Positions 38,442 through 47,757 are shown, counted from the stretch's first letter. The stretch: DNA of 64,000 nt from Curtobacterium flaccumfaciens pv. betae (GCF_026241855.1 NZ_JAPJDC010000001.1:930001-994000); one strand, 5' to 3'. Notes: a model not told the origin generated them from the letters alone. Numbers and translations are program-made.

Positions 38442-39946
38442 TGGCGCAGAAGGACGCGCTGATGGACTTCGACGAGGCGCTCGAGCGCTACGAGCCGGTG
38501 CTCGGCTTCGAGGTCCACGTCGAACTCGCGACGAAGACCAAGATGTTCTCGGACGCCCCGAACTTCTTCGGCGGCGAGCCCAACACGAACGTCACCCCGG
38601 TCGACCTCGGGCTGCCCGGGTCGCTGCCGGTCGTGAACGCACAGGCCGTGCGGTACTCGATCCAGCTCGGGCTCGCGCTCGGCTGCTCGATCGCCGAGTC
38701 CTCGCGGTTCGCCCGGAAGAACTACTTCTACCCGGACAACCCGAAGAACTACCAGGTCTCGCAGTACGACGAGCCCATCGCCTACGAGGGCGAGGTCGAG
38801 GTCGAGCTCGCCGACGGCACGATCTACAACATCCCGATCGAGCGCGCCCACATGGAAGAGGACGCTGGCAAGCTGACGCACGTCGGTGGTGCCACCGGCC
38901 GCATCCAGGGCGCCGAGTACTCGCTCGTCGACTACAACCGTGCCGGCGTGCCCCTGGTCGAGATCGTCACGAAGCCGATCTTCGGCGCCGAGCACCGTGC
39001 CCCCGAGCTCGGAGCAGCCTACGTGCAGGTCATCCGCGACCTCGTCCGGGCGCTCGGTGTCTCCGAGGCCCGCATGGAGCGCGGCAACCTGCGGTGCGAC
39101 GCGAACATCTCGCTGCGCCCCCGCGGGCAGGAGAAGCTCGGCACCCGCACCGAGACCAAGAACGTCAACTCGTTCCGCGCCGTCGAGCGTGCGATCCGCT
39201 ACGAGATCCAGCGTCAGGCCGCGATCCTCGCCGCCGGTGGCACGATCACGCAGGAGACCCGCCACTGGCACGAGGACACCGGCCGCACGTCGGCAGGTCG
39301 CCCCAAGTCGGACGCCGACGACTACCGGTACTTCCCGGAGCCCGACCTGCTGCCCGTCGTGCCGGATCCCGCCGTCATCGCGGAGCTCCGTGCCTCGCTG
39401 CCCGAGGCCCCCGTCGCACGCCGCCGTCGCCTGAAGGGTGACTGGGGCTTCGCCGACCTGGAGTTCCAGGACGTCGTCAACGGTGGCCTGCTCGACGAGG
39501 TCGAGGGCACCGTCGCCGCCGGCGCCGCACCCCAGGCCGCCCGCAAGTGGTGGACCGGTGAGATCAGCCGCGTCGCCAACGCGCAGGACGCAGCCCCCGG
39601 TGACCTGGTGTCGCCGAAGCACGTCGCCGAGGTCATCGCGCTCGTCGAGTCCGGCGACCTGACCGACCGTCTGGCGCGCCAGGTGCTCGAGGGCGTCATC
39701 GCGGGCGAGGGCTCGCCGGCGCAGGTCGTCGAGGCCCGCGGGCTCAAGGTCGTCTCGGACGACTCCGCCCTGACGGCCGCGGTCGACGAAGCACTCGCGG
39801 CGCAGCCCGACGTGCTGGCGAAGATCCAGGACGGCAAGGTCCAGGCAGCCGGCGCGATCATCGGTGCGGTCATGAAGGCCATGAAGGGCCAGGCCGACGC
39901 CGCCCGCGTGCGGGAACTCGTGCTGGAGCGCGCACAGCAGTCGTAG
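38441..39946 (+). CDS. gatB: Asp/Glu-tRNA(Asn/Gln) amidotransferase subunit B
   Basis: The 501-residue GatB phosphorylates and amidates the misacylated tRNA. It shows [16 protein letters not shown], the zinc/metal region [27 protein letters not shown] and a C-terminal YqeY-like tRNA-binding tail ([20 protein letters not shown]). The ATG at 38441 overlaps the gatA stop; a second ATG eight codons later is also possible. Confidence 0.96.
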   Translation: MAQKDALMDFDEALERYEPVLGFEVHVELATKTKMFSDAPNFFGGEPNTNVTPVDLGLPGSLPVVNAQAVRYSIQLGLALGCSIAESSRFARKNYFYPDNPKNYQVSQYDEPIAYEGEVEVELADGTIYNIPIERAHMEEDAGKLTHVGGATGRIQGAEYSLVDYNRAGVPLVEIVTKPIFGAEHRAPELGAAYVQVIRDLVRALGVSEARMERGNLRCDANISLRPRGQEKLGTRTETKNVNSFRAVERAIRYEIQRQAAILAAGGTITQETRHWHEDTGRTSAGRPKSDADDYRYFPEPDLLPVVPDPAVIAELRASLPEAPVARRRRLKGDWGFADLEFQDVVNGGLLDEVEGTVAAGAAPQAARKWWTGEISRVANAQDAAPGDLVSPKHVAEVIALVESGDLTDRLARQVLEGVIAGEGSPAQVVEARGLKVVSDDSALTAAVDEALAAQPDVLAKIQDGKVQAAGAIIGAVMKAMKGQADAARVRELVLERAQQS

Positions 39947-39961
39947 GCAGTCCCACCACGC

Positions 39962-39993
39962 AAGGGCACGGCACCGGTCGGTGCCGTGCCCTT
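39962..39993 (+). terminator. Terminator hairpin after gatB
   Basis: AAGGGCACGGCACC at 39962-39975 pairs perfectly with 39980-39993 around a 4-nt loop. Confidence 0.75.
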
Positions 39994-40056
39994 CGTGCGT
40001 CCCGGTCGCCGTGCGCATCCTGGGGACGCGTCAGCGATCCGGTGACAGGATGAGTC

Positions 40057-41244
40057 GTGTCCGCAACGATCCGCGCCATCGGAACCGCCGTCCCCGAGAC
40101 GACCCTCGACCAGCCCCGGGTGCGTGACCTGTTCTCCGCCCAACCCGACCTCGGGCGGCTCGGCAAACGGCTCGTCCCCGCCGCGTTCGACGGGTCGGCG
40201 GTCGACCAGCGGCACACCGTCCTCGAGGAACTCGACTCCGCACGTGCCGGTGGTGCGTTCCGTGACGACGACGGCACCCTGCGCTCGCCGTCCACCGGCG
40301 CACGCAACGACCGGTACCGCGAACTCGCACCGCCGCTGTTCGTCGCCGCCGCCCGCGACGCCGTGGAACGTGCCGGCATCGCGCCGGCGTCCGTCACGCA
40401 CCTGGTGACCGTGTCGTGCACCGGGTTCACGCAGCCCGGACCCGACATCGACGTCGTCGAGCAGCTCGGGCTCCCCGGGGGCGTCTTCCGGCACCACATC
40501 GGTTTCATGGGGTGCTGCGCCGCGTTCCCCGCGCTCCGGATCGCCGCGGCGTTCGTCGACCAGGACCCGGACGCCGTCGTGCTCGTGGTCTGCGGCGAAC
40601 TCTGCACCCTGCACGTCCGCGCCTCGAACGACCCCGACCAGATCGTCGCCAACAGCGTCTTCGGCGACGGTGCGGCCGCCGCGGTGGTCGCCCGCGATGG
40701 AGCCGGTCTGCGCTTCGACGACTTCACGACGGCCGTGGTGCCGGAAGGGGCGTCCGAGATGGCGTGGAACATCGGGGACGAGGGCTTCGAGATGGTCCTG
40801 TCCACCGCTGTGCCGAAGCTCGTCGGTCTGCACGTCCCGAGCGCCGTGCAACCGCTGCTCGCCGGCGGGCCCGCCTCGGACGTGCCGGTGTGGGCGGTCC
40901 ACCCGGGCGGCCGGGCCATCCTCGACCGCACCCAGGAGTCGCTCGGTCTGCCGGGCAGTGCGATGGAGTCGAGTCGGCGGGTGCTGCGCGAACACGGGAA
41001 CATGTCGAGCGCCACCGTGCTCTTCGTGCTGCGGGACGCCGCCGATGCCGGCCTCGAGGACGGCAGCGCCGTCGTCGCGCTCGCGTTCGGCCCCGGCCTC
41101 ACCGTCGAGAGCGCACGGCTCACCGCGGTGCGGACCGAGGCGTCGCCCGCGGCAGAACCCGCGAAGTCGCCCGCGGCGGAACCCGCGGCAGCACCCACTG
41201 TCGCACCGGCCCGCGTGCCCGTCGCGACTACGGGCGCGGCGTGA
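40057..41244 (+). CDS. Type III polyketide synthase
   Basis: This 395-residue chalcone-synthase-like enzyme has the full triad Cys153 (GFMGCCAAFPALR), His282 (WAVHPGGRAIL) and Asn315 (EHGNMSSATV). Such enzymes condense malonyl units on an acyl starter to give pyrones, resorcinols or phloroglucinols. The last 45 residues are an Ala/Pro/Glu tail (SPAAEPAKSPAAEPAA) outside the fold. The GTG at 40057 was chosen because it gives the family N-terminus IRAIGTAVPE. The 4-bp overlap with the next gene couples it to a methyltransferase that probably modifies its product. Chain length and starter are not predictable. Confidence 0.93.
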   Translation: MSATIRAIGTAVPETTLDQPRVRDLFSAQPDLGRLGKRLVPAAFDGSAVDQRHTVLEELDSARAGGAFRDDDGTLRSPSTGARNDRYRELAPPLFVAAARDAVERAGIAPASVTHLVTVSCTGFTQPGPDIDVVEQLGLPGGVFRHHIGFMGCCAAFPALRIAAAFVDQDPDAVVLVVCGELCTLHVRASNDPDQIVANSVFGDGAAAAVVARDGAGLRFDDFTTAVVPEGASEMAWNIGDEGFEMVLSTAVPKLVGLHVPSAVQPLLAGGPASDVPVWAVHPGGRAILDRTQESLGLPGSAMESSRRVLREHGNMSSATVLFVLRDAADAGLEDGSAVVALAFGPGLTVESARLTAVRTEASPAAEPAKSPAAEPAAAPTVAPARVPVATTGAA

Positions 41245-41963
41245 GCCGTCAGGGCGGCGGCACCACGGGCCTCCCGGCCGTCGACCTGCGCACCCGCGCG
41301 CTCAGCCTGACCGAACTGATGGACGACCCGAACTGTGACCCCCGTGCGCTCGCACGCACCTTCCGGCGCTTCGCCGTCGTGAACGCGCTCGTGAGCGGTT
41401 GGCGTGCGGCCTGGCGCTCGCACGTCGTGCCGGCCCTGCCCGCCAGCGGCCGTGGCCGGGTGCTCGACCTGGGGTGCGGCGGCGGCGACCTGGCCCGCTC
41501 GCTGGTGCGCTGGGCGGCGAGCGACGGCTTCGACCTCGAGGTCGTCGGGGTCGACCCGGATGAACGCGCCATCGCCGCGGCACGGCGGTCGTCCCCGACC
41601 GGTGTGACGTTCCGGCAGCAGTCGAGCGGTGACCTCGTCGCGGCTGGTGAGCGGTTCGACGTCGTCGTGTCGAACCACGTGCTGCACCACCTGGGTGACG
41701 AGGAGCGGCGGGGGTTCCTGGCCGACTCCGAACTGCTCGCGAGCGGTCGCAGCCTGCACTCGGACATCCGGCGGTCGCCGGCGGCCTACCGGGCCTACGC
41801 GCTGGCGTCACCGCTCGTGGCGGCGGGGACGTTCATCCGGGTCGACGGCCTGCGGTCGATCCGCCGGAGCTTCACCGTGCCCGAACTCCGCGACGTGCTG
41901 CCCGGCGGGTGGCGGGCCGAGGCGGCTGCGCCGCACCGGGTGCTGGCGATCCGCGACGCGTGA
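41241..41963 (+). CDS. Class I SAM-dependent methyltransferase paired with the type III PKS
   Basis: The 240-residue protein has the SAM-binding motif I VLDLGCGGGDLA and motif II VVGVDPDERAIAAA, and VVSNHVLHHL at the post-motif position. The N-terminal helices (ELMDDPNCDPRALARTFRRF) match methyltransferases found next to bacterial type III PKS genes. It probably O- or C-methylates the polyketide. The GTG at 41241 overlaps the PKS stop. The first codons carry a 14-bp fragment of palindrome family B (41263-41276). Confidence 0.88.
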   Translation: MSRQGGGTTGLPAVDLRTRALSLTELMDDPNCDPRALARTFRRFAVVNALVSGWRAAWRSHVVPALPASGRGRVLDLGCGGGDLARSLVRWAASDGFDLEVVGVDPDERAIAAARRSSPTGVTFRQQSSGDLVAAGERFDVVVSNHVLHHLGDEERRGFLADSELLASGRSLHSDIRRSPAAYRAYALASPLVAAGTFIRVDGLRSIRRSFTVPELRDVLPGGWRAEAAAPHRVLAIRDA

Positions 41964-41965
41964 GC

Positions 41966-42041
41966 GGGCGGGGCCGCGGGGCGCGGGCCGCGGGCCGCGG
42001 GCCGCGGGGCGCGGGCCACGGGCCGCGGGCCGCGGGGCCAC
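41966..42041. repeat. G/C-only tract with GGGCCGCG repeats
   Basis: About 75 bp after the methyltransferase are almost only G and C, built of repeated GGGCCGC and GGGGCGC words. No gene. Confidence 0.85.
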
Positions 42042-42043
42042 GT

Positions 42044-42101
42044 TTCGGGCTCAGCGACAGTTCACGGGCGTGCCCGCGCGTGAACTGTCGCTGAGCCCGA
42101 A
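42044..42101. terminator. 23-bp-arm inverted repeat between the convergent methyltransferase and dehydrogenase genes
   Basis: Arms 42044-42066 and 42079-42101 are exact complements (TTCGGGCTCAGCGACAG and onward) around a 12-nt GC-rich loop. Likely a two-way terminator. Confidence 0.7.
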
Positions 42102-42141
42102 CGACCGGCCGGCGGCCCCGCGCGACGCGCGACGCGCGCCG

Positions 42142-43191
42142 CTACGGGCGCAGCAGCACCTTGATGGCCCGGCGCTCGTCCATCGCGCGGTAGGCCTCGG
42201 CGGCCTCGTCGAGCGGCAGCTCCAGGTCGAAGACGCGACCGGGTTCGATCGCACCGGACAGCACGTCGGGCAGCAGCTCGGGGATGTACTTCCGGGCCGG
42301 GGCCATGCCGCCCGCGATGGCGATGTTCGTGTCGAACAGGTAGCGCGTGCCGATCGTCGGCACCCCGTGCGGGACCCCGACGAAGCCGACGTTGCCACCG
42401 GGGCGCACCGAGTGCAGCGCCTGGTCCATGCTCTCCTCGGTGCCGACGGCCTCGACGGCGCAGTCGGCCAGGTCGCCGCCCAGGAGCTCCCGGACGGCGT
42501 CGACGCCCTCGGCGCCACGGGCGGCCACGATGTCGGTCGCGCCGAACTCGCGGGCGAGCGCCTGGCGGTCCGCGTGCCGGCTCATCGCGATGATGCGGTC
42601 CGCGCCGAGCCGCTTCGAGGCGAGGACGGCGGACAGGCCGACCGCGCCGTCGCCGACCACGACGACGGTCTTGCCGGGGCCGACCGCTGCCGACACGGCG
42701 GCGTGGTGCCCCGTCGAGAAGACGTCGGACAGGGTGAGCAGCGACGGCACCAGGGCCGGGTCGACCGGGCCGGGGACGACGACGAGCGTGGCGTCGGCGT
42801 CCGGGATCCGCACGTACTCGGCCTGTGCGCCACCGACGGGGTCGCCGTAGGCGTCCGTGCTGCCGAAGCCGGACAGGTGGTCGCAGCCGGTGGTCATGCC
42901 GTTGCGGCAGGCCTGGCAGGTGCCGTCGTTCATGGTGAAGGGGGAGATGACGAAGTCGCCCTCGTGCAGGCCGGTGACGTCGTCACCGACGGCGACGACC
43001 TCGCCGACGAGCTCGTGGCCGATCGGCCGCGGCTGCTTCGTCTCGGTGACGCCGCGGTAGGGCCAGAGGTCCGAGCCGCAGACACAGGCCGCGAGGACCT
43101 TGACGACGACGTCCTTGCCGGACAGGAGCCCGGGTCGGTCGCGCTCCTCGACGCGGATGTCGTTCGGGGCGTGGATGATCGCTGCGCGCAC
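42142..43191 (-). CDS. Zinc-dependent medium-chain alcohol dehydrogenase
   Basis: The 349-residue MDR protein has the catalytic zinc ligands in CVCGSDLW and GHELVGEVVAVG, and the NAD(P)-binding VVVVGDGAVGLSAVLASKRLGA. The structural zinc lobe reads NDGTCQACRNGMTTGC: three cysteines, with Asp where the first Cys is usual. The substrate is not predictable. GTG at 43191 follows GGAAGG. It is not obviously linked to the PKS pair, from which it is separated by a palindrome. Confidence 0.9.
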   Translation of the reverse strand: MRAAIIHAPNDIRVEERDRPGLLSGKDVVVKVLAACVCGSDLWPYRGVTETKQPRPIGHELVGEVVAVGDDVTGLHEGDFVISPFTMNDGTCQACRNGMTTGCDHLSGFGSTDAYGDPVGGAQAEYVRIPDADATLVVVPGPVDPALVPSLLTLSDVFSTGHHAAVSAAVGPGKTVVVVGDGAVGLSAVLASKRLGADRIIAMSRHADRQALAREFGATDIVAARGAEGVDAVRELLGGDLADCAVEAVGTEESMDQALHSVRPGGNVGFVGVPHGVPTIGTRYLFDTNIAIAGGMAPARKYIPELLPDVLSGAIEPGRVFDLELPLDEAAEAYRAMDERRAIKVLLRP

Positions 43192-43258
43192 GGGCGGGCC
43201 TTCCGTCGAGATGATGGGGAACCGGCGCGGTCGACGTCGTCCGGGCCGTCGTCGACAG

Positions 43259-43264
43259 TACCCT
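43259..43264 (+). promoter_or_regulatory. -10 box, leaderless-type promoter of the DUF3097 gene
   Basis: TACCCT ends 7 nt before the GTG at 43272. It would leave no room for the alternative GTG at 43266, so it decides the start. Confidence 0.55.
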
Positions 43265-43271
43265 CGTGCGG

Positions 43272-44216
43272 GTGGACGACGACCGGTACGGCGGCGATGT
43301 GCTCTCGGGGGACTGGCGCTCGCGCGGGGTGAAGAAGGTGCGGCAGGTGCCGCTCGAACGGGACATGGTGCTCGAGGACCCGGACTCCGGGTGGGCCGGT
43401 GCCGTGGTGGGGCTCGAGGCGGGCAACATCGCGCTCGAGGACTGGAAGGGCCGCACGCGCTCCTTCCCCTTCACCGGGCAGTTCCTGCTCGAGGGTGAGC
43501 TGGTGACGCTGGGGCGGCCGTCGGCGCCGGTCGGCCGGTCTGCCGCAGCCGCTGCCGGCTCGCCGGGTTCGCTGGGTTCCGTTCATTCGGACTGGAGGCC
43601 CGGGGGCGCGCCCGCCGTGCGGCAGGCGTCCGACGGTGGTCGGCTCCGCACCGCGTCCGGATCGTTCGCCGTGGAGTCGCAGCGTGCTCGGGTGGCGCTC
43701 CCCAGCCGCATCATGGTCGAGGGCAAGCACGACGCGGAACTCGTCGAGAAGGTCTGGGGCGCCGACCTGCGCGTCGAGGGCGTCGTGGTCGAGGAACTCT
43801 CCGGCGTCGACAACCTGGCCGCCGTGCTCGACGAGTTCCAGCCGACGCGGGAGCGCCGGGTCGGGGTTCTGGTCGACCACCTGGTGCCCGGGTCGAAGGA
43901 GTCCCGCTTCGCCGACGCCGTGATGCGTGGCAGGTGGGGAGCGCACGTGCTCGTCGTCGGGCACCCGTTCGTCGACGTCTGGCAGTCGGTCAAGCCGGCG
44001 CGGGTCGGGCTGCGGGCGTGGCCGACGATCCCGCGCTCGATCGAGTGGAAGGCGGGCATCTGCCAGGCGCTCGGCTGGCCGCACGCCGAGCAGGCCGACA
44101 TCGCTCGGGCATGGCAGCGGATCCTCGGGCAGGTGCGCACCTTCGCCGACCTCGAGCCGGAGCTGCTCGGCCGTGTCGAGGAGCTGATCGACTTCGTGAC
44201 GGAACCACAGGCCTGA
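43272..44216 (+). CDS. DUF3097 domain protein (Toprim-like)
   Basis: The 314-residue protein matches actinobacterial DUF3097. An N-terminal beta-rich part (DWRSRGVKKVRQVPLERDMVLE) is joined by a low-complexity linker (about residues 75-115) to a Toprim-like domain. That domain has IMVEGKHDAELVEKVWG (glutamate) and VGVLVDHLVPGSKES (Asp). This resembles small topoisomerase-primase domains, but activity is not established. The linker includes a CGGACTGGAGGCCCGG copy of repeat family B (43588-43603). Confidence 0.87.
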   Translation: MDDDRYGGDVLSGDWRSRGVKKVRQVPLERDMVLEDPDSGWAGAVVGLEAGNIALEDWKGRTRSFPFTGQFLLEGELVTLGRPSAPVGRSAAAAAGSPGSLGSVHSDWRPGGAPAVRQASDGGRLRTASGSFAVESQRARVALPSRIMVEGKHDAELVEKVWGADLRVEGVVVEELSGVDNLAAVLDEFQPTRERRVGVLVDHLVPGSKESRFADAVMRGRWGAHVLVVGHPFVDVWQSVKPARVGLRAWPTIPRSIEWKAGICQALGWPHAEQADIARAWQRILGQVRTFADLEPELLGRVEELIDFVTEPQA

Positions 44217-44274
44217 GAACCGGTGGATTGCCCGACCGGCGCGGTGCGCCGGGGGTGATCCGTGCCTCCAGGCC

Positions 44275-44280
44275 TACTGT
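44275..44280 (+). promoter_or_regulatory. -10 box, leaderless-type promoter of the 217-aa gene
   Basis: TACTGT ends 6 nt before the ATG at 44287. A GTGCCTCCAGGCC motif of repeat family B lies directly upstream. Confidence 0.55.
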
Positions 44281-44286
44281 TGAGGG

Positions 44287-44940
44287 ATGGACGGCATCGA
44301 CGGTCGCGTGCGGGGCGCGGTCGACCTGTGGCTGCGCTGGCTGCCGCGTTGGCAGATCGGTACCGCCCGCCCGCGCACGCGCATCTGCCGGAAGTGCACC
44401 GGGTCCCCGATCGCCGCGGCCGCGGGGTTCGGACCCGACGTGCCGCACGCCGTCCAGCACGCCCTGATCGGGCGGATCTCGACGATCGTCGAGGACGCCG
44501 TCGACGACTACACGGCGAAGAACCTGCCGCTGCTGCAGCGTGAACTCGAGCGGGCGGCGGCTCGGAAGCGGCACGCGGGGTACCAGCCGGCCGAGGGGTT
44601 GTCGCCGGAGTTCCAGGGCCTGGACGTGGACCCCGAGCCGTCGCCGGGGTCGCCGTTCCTGTTCACGCTCGGCGAGCTCGCCGGCACCGGTGCGGGGGAG
44701 CAGACGCCGCGCGAGCCGTTGTCCGACGAGGCGAAGGCTGCGCTCCGGCACGAGATCGCGCTGTCCGACGAGTGTGCACGGTCGACCGGTACCGCGGTGT
44801 GCCTGGCGCTCATCGACCACCGGCCGCGGATCGCCGAGGCCGTCGAACGGCTCGTGGAGCCGCAGATCGAGGCGCTGGTGTCGGACATGTTCCGCGGGTT
44901 CGACGGGCCGGAGGACGGCCCGCGCAGCGGGTTGTTCTAG
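44287..44940 (+). CDS. Protein of unknown function (217 aa)
   Basis: I do not recognise a named family. The soluble protein has a basic, tryptophan-rich head (AVDLWLRWLPRWQIGTARPR), a CRKC pair (residues 34-37) that could help bind a metal, and a helical body (HALIGRISTIVEDAVDDYTAKNLPLLQ) with a second helical half at the C-terminus. Codon use is like its neighbours and a clear promoter precedes it, so it is expressed. It follows the DUF3097 gene by 70 bp. Confidence 0.75.
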   Translation: MDGIDGRVRGAVDLWLRWLPRWQIGTARPRTRICRKCTGSPIAAAAGFGPDVPHAVQHALIGRISTIVEDAVDDYTAKNLPLLQRELERAAARKRHAGYQPAEGLSPEFQGLDVDPEPSPGSPFLFTLGELAGTGAGEQTPREPLSDEAKAALRHEIALSDECARSTGTAVCLALIDHRPRIAEAVERLVEPQIEALVSDMFRGFDGPEDGPRSGLF

Positions 44941-45248
44941 GCGCGGGCGTGGGCGCGCGGGTGCGGTGCGCGGGTGCGCGGCTGCCGTGGGTCGAAGCCG
45001 CACGGTGCTGTTTGTGTCGGCCGGTGCGAGGTTGTCCGCTCGGTGCACGCTTGTAGAGCCGCACCGAGCCATCGCGGTGGTAGCGCTTGACGAACCTCGC
45101 ACCGTGCGTGTTTCCCGAGCCTCGCCCCGCATCACGAATCGTGCACGGTCTGAGCGACCTCGCACCGTGCGCGAGGCCCGGAGCCTGCACGGGTTGAGTC
45201 GACGCGCACCGTGCGAGGTCGGCGAGTCGGCGAGTCGGCGGGTCGGCG
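44941..45248. repeat. Intergenic block of family A hairpin repeats
   Basis: These 308 bp hold no gene. A nested hairpin has outer arms 45022-45033 and 45093-45104 (CGGTGCGAGGTT) and inner arms 45038-45046 and 45061-45069 (GCTCGGTGC). Further CTCGCACCGTGCG or GCACCGTGCGAGG words lie near 45158 and 45205. The GGCGAGTC word is repeated just before the LacI gene stop. Confidence 0.8.
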
Positions 45249-46262
45249 TCAGCGGGGGAGCAGGGTGCGGCCGGGGATCACGGTGCCGCGCAGTGAGCGG
45301 TGCTCGACCGGGCGCGTGGGGTCGTCGATGCGGCCGATGACCAGGTCGATGGCCTCGCGGCCGATGCGCTCGATCGGTTGTTCGAGTGTCGTGAAGCCGA
45401 TCCAGTCGCTCGCCAGCGGGTAGACGCCGTCGAACCCGGTGACGGAGAGATCGCGCGGGACCTCGACACCGCGGCGGGCCAGCGCCTCGCACACGTCGAG
45501 CATGAGCCGGTCGGTCGGGCACATCACCGCGGTCACGCCCGACTCCTGCACGGCGTCCACCAGGTCGGCGGCGAGGTCGTCGGGTGGCCGCACGAAGCTC
45601 GCGTCGATGTCGATCACCCGGACGCCACGTGCTCGGAGCCGCTCGAGCATCGCCGAGGATCGCGCGTGCTGCGTGATCGCGTTGTCGAGCGGGACGGTGA
45701 ACACCACGGCCGTGGTGTGGCCGGCATCGGCGACGGCATCCGCGATGGAAGCCCCACCGTCGACCTCGTCGCAGTAGACGCTCGAGAGCGCCGGGTGCAG
45801 CTCGGGCCGACCCGCGACGACGGTGGCGATGCGGGGCGCGAACTCGGCGATGTCGGCGGACGGCATCAGGCCACTGCACACGACGAGGCCGTCGACGCGC
45901 ATCGACACCAGTGCGGCGAGGGCGGACTTCTCGTCCTCGACCCGACCGACGCCCGTCGTGGTGACGACGCGGTAGCCGAGCTCCGATGCGCGGCGCTCCA
46001 TCACGGCGTGCAGTGCGGTGTAGACCATGGACGAGGCGTCCCGGACGAGCATCCCGATCGTGTTCGTGCGCCCGCTGACCAGTCCGCGAGCCATCGCGTT
46101 CGCGACGTACCCGAGCTCGGCTGCCGCTCGTTCGACGCGTTCGCGGGTCTCGTCCGAGAACCGGCCTGTGCCGGAGAGCACGCGGCTCACCGCCGACTTC
46201 GAGACCCCCGCACGTGCGGCGACGTCGAGGATCGTCGGCTGGGAACCGCGGCTGCCGTTCAC
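45249..46262 (-). CDS. LacI family transcriptional regulator
   Basis: The 337-residue repressor has the LacI helix-turn-helix and hinge at residues 10-65 (TILDVAARAGVSKSAVSRVLSG, then AELGYVANAMARGL) and a periplasmic-binding-protein-like sensor domain. The ligand is unknown. Its GTG at 46262 overlaps the stop of the DUF3054 gene. A LacI-type palindrome at 48120-48131, in front of the importer operon 2 kb away, is a candidate target; no copy of it was seen near this gene's own promoter region. Confidence 0.93.
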   Translation of the reverse strand: MNGSRGSQPTILDVAARAGVSKSAVSRVLSGTGRFSDETRERVERAAAELGYVANAMARGLVSGRTNTIGMLVRDASSMVYTALHAVMERRASELGYRVVTTTGVGRVEDEKSALAALVSMRVDGLVVCSGLMPSADIAEFAPRIATVVAGRPELHPALSSVYCDEVDGGASIADAVADAGHTTAVVFTVPLDNAITQHARSSAMLERLRARGVRVIDIDASFVRPPDDLAADLVDAVQESGVTAVMCPTDRLMLDVCEALARRGVEVPRDLSVTGFDGVYPLASDWIGFTTLEQPIERIGREAIDLVIGRIDDPTRPVEHRSLRGTVIPGRTLLPR

Positions 46263-46681
46263 GCTTCGGACGCTGCGGCGTCCCGTCGCGACCGCGACGC
46301 GGTGAACCGGAGCACGCCGCGGGCGATCGCGCGCCAGCCGAGCAGGAACACCCCGAGCACGATCGTCGCGACGATGACGAACGAGATCGGCAGCGGGTTG
46401 CCGTCGACGTCACCCTGGCCGGTGGCGACGCGGATGGCCAGACCGACGAAGACCGTGAGGATCCAGACCACGATGCCGGTCGGCCAGAAGCGCAGCGGTC
46501 GAGCCCAGGCCCCGCTCGTCACGTACCCGATCGCCCAACCGGTCAGGAACGGGTACGCGGTGGTCCAGAGCGCCAGCGCCGTGTTGGCCTCACCGTGCGA
46601 CGAGCGCCCGATGAGTGCGAAGACGACGATGAGGACGACGTCGATGACGGCTGCGAGCCAACCCCAGGTGCGTGCGTTCAC
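46259..46681 (-). CDS. DUF3054 family small membrane protein
   Basis: About 140 residues with four membrane helices and the DUF3054 marks VIDVVLIVVFALIGRSSHG and the later FWPTGIVVWILTVFVGLAIR. Function is unknown. The start is uncertain. GTG at 46681 fits the usual family N-terminus; ATG at 46717 would add 12 residues but its GGAGGA lies too close to be a good ribosome site. Coupled to the LacI gene by a 4-bp overlap. Confidence 0.82.
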   Translation of the reverse strand: MNARTWGWLAAVIDVVLIVVFALIGRSSHGEANTALALWTTAYPFLTGWAIGYVTSGAWARPLRFWPTGIVVWILTVFVGLAIRVATGQGDVDGNPLPISFVIVATIVLGVFLLGWRAIARGVLRFTASRSRRDAAASEA

Positions 46682-46806
46682 CCGCTCATTCTCGCAGGCC
46701 CCCGACTGCTCGCTCATTCCTCCACAAGGTGTTCGGCGGGGCTGGCCCTCCACAGCACGCCCACGCGGTGCTGCTCCGTAGGCGGAGGATCCGGAGCATC
46801 ACCAGT

Positions 46807-47757
46807 ATGTCGATGAACCTCAAGCTCGCACCGGTCCCCGAAGTCCTCACGTTCCGAACGTCCGCTCAGCGCCCCGACGAGTCCGATGTCATCAGACGTC
46901 GGGCGGCTGCGGGGGAGCTCACACGGGTAGCACGCGGACTGTACGTGGAGTCTGCGGGATGGGCCGCACTCCGCCCCAGCGAGCAGCACCACGTCCGGCT
47001 GCGCTCGTTCGCTGACCGGATCCGCCCCGGAGACCTGATCTCACACGTCTCCGCTGCCGTCGTCTTCGGTGTGCCCCTGCTCACCCCACCACCGACACGG
47101 ATCCACGTGACCTCACGCGGTGCCGACCGGCGCACCACGAACGCGACCTTCGTGGTGCACGCCGACCTCGATGCTGAACGGAACGAGCGTCCGGTCGCCA
47201 CGCCCGACGGGTTGCTGTTGTGCGGACTCGATCGGCTGGCGACCGACCTCGCACTCACACTGCCGTTCACCGACGCGGTCGTGTCCCTCGATGCGCTCCT
47301 CCGTCGCGAGGTCGAGCGCGAAGACGTCCGGTCGGCGATCGAGCGGCGTGGGCAGAAAGGACGACGTCGCGCTCTCCGGGCGATCGGGTTCGCCGATGCC
47401 GCATCGGACTCACCGGGGGAGTCGTACGCACGAGCGCGGTTCGACCAGTTCGGGACACGACCGCCGGTCCTCCAGCACCGCTTCCGAGCGCTCGGCGAGC
47501 CGGACATCGTCGTGGACTTCTGGTTCCCGGATGCCGGGGTCGTGGTCGAGTTCGACGGAGCCGTGAAGTACCGGAGCAGTGCGTACCTGCGGGGACGGAC
47601 GCCGGAGGAAGCGCTGTTCGACGAGAAGGTCCGGGAAGACCGGCTCCGCGCGTTCCCCGAGGTGCGAACCGTGGTGCGGCTCACCTGGTCGGACCTGCGC
47701 AACGAGTGGGTCCTCCGCGCGAAGCTCCGCCAGGCCGGAGTCCGTATGTCGCGCTGA
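46807..47757 (+). CDS. AbiEi-type antitoxin-domain protein with DUF559 nuclease-like C-terminus
   Basis: The 316-residue protein begins with a winged-helix AbiEi-like antitoxin region (VIRRRAAAGELTRVARGLYV, then LISHVSAAVVFGVPL) and ends in a DUF559/Vsr-like PD-(D/E)xK fold. Candidate catalytic residues are Glu205, Asp237, Glu248 and Lys254 (VVDFWF, VVVEFDGAVKY). No AbiEii nucleotidyltransferase toxin lies next to it, so it is not a standard two-gene toxin-antitoxin pair. Such proteins are often multi-copy in Microbacteriaceae; function is unclear. The ATG at 46807 has a GGAG site at 46792. Confidence 0.85.
   Translation: MSMNLKLAPVPEVLTFRTSAQRPDESDVIRRRAAAGELTRVARGLYVESAGWAALRPSEQHHVRLRSFADRIRPGDLISHVSAAVVFGVPLLTPPPTRIHVTSRGADRRTTNATFVVHADLDAERNERPVATPDGLLLCGLDRLATDLALTLPFTDAVVSLDALLRREVEREDVRSAIERRGQKGRRRALRAIGFADAASDSPGESYARARFDQFGTRPPVLQHRFRALGEPDIVVDFWFPDAGVVVEFDGAVKYRSSAYLRGRTPEEALFDEKVREDRLRAFPEVRTVVRLTWSDLRNEWVLRAKLRQAGVRMSR

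Noticed and set aside
44941..45248. Possible CRISPR or tandem array of CTCGCACCGTGCG words
   Set aside because: Spacing is irregular and orientation alternates, which fits hairpin repeats rather than CRISPR.
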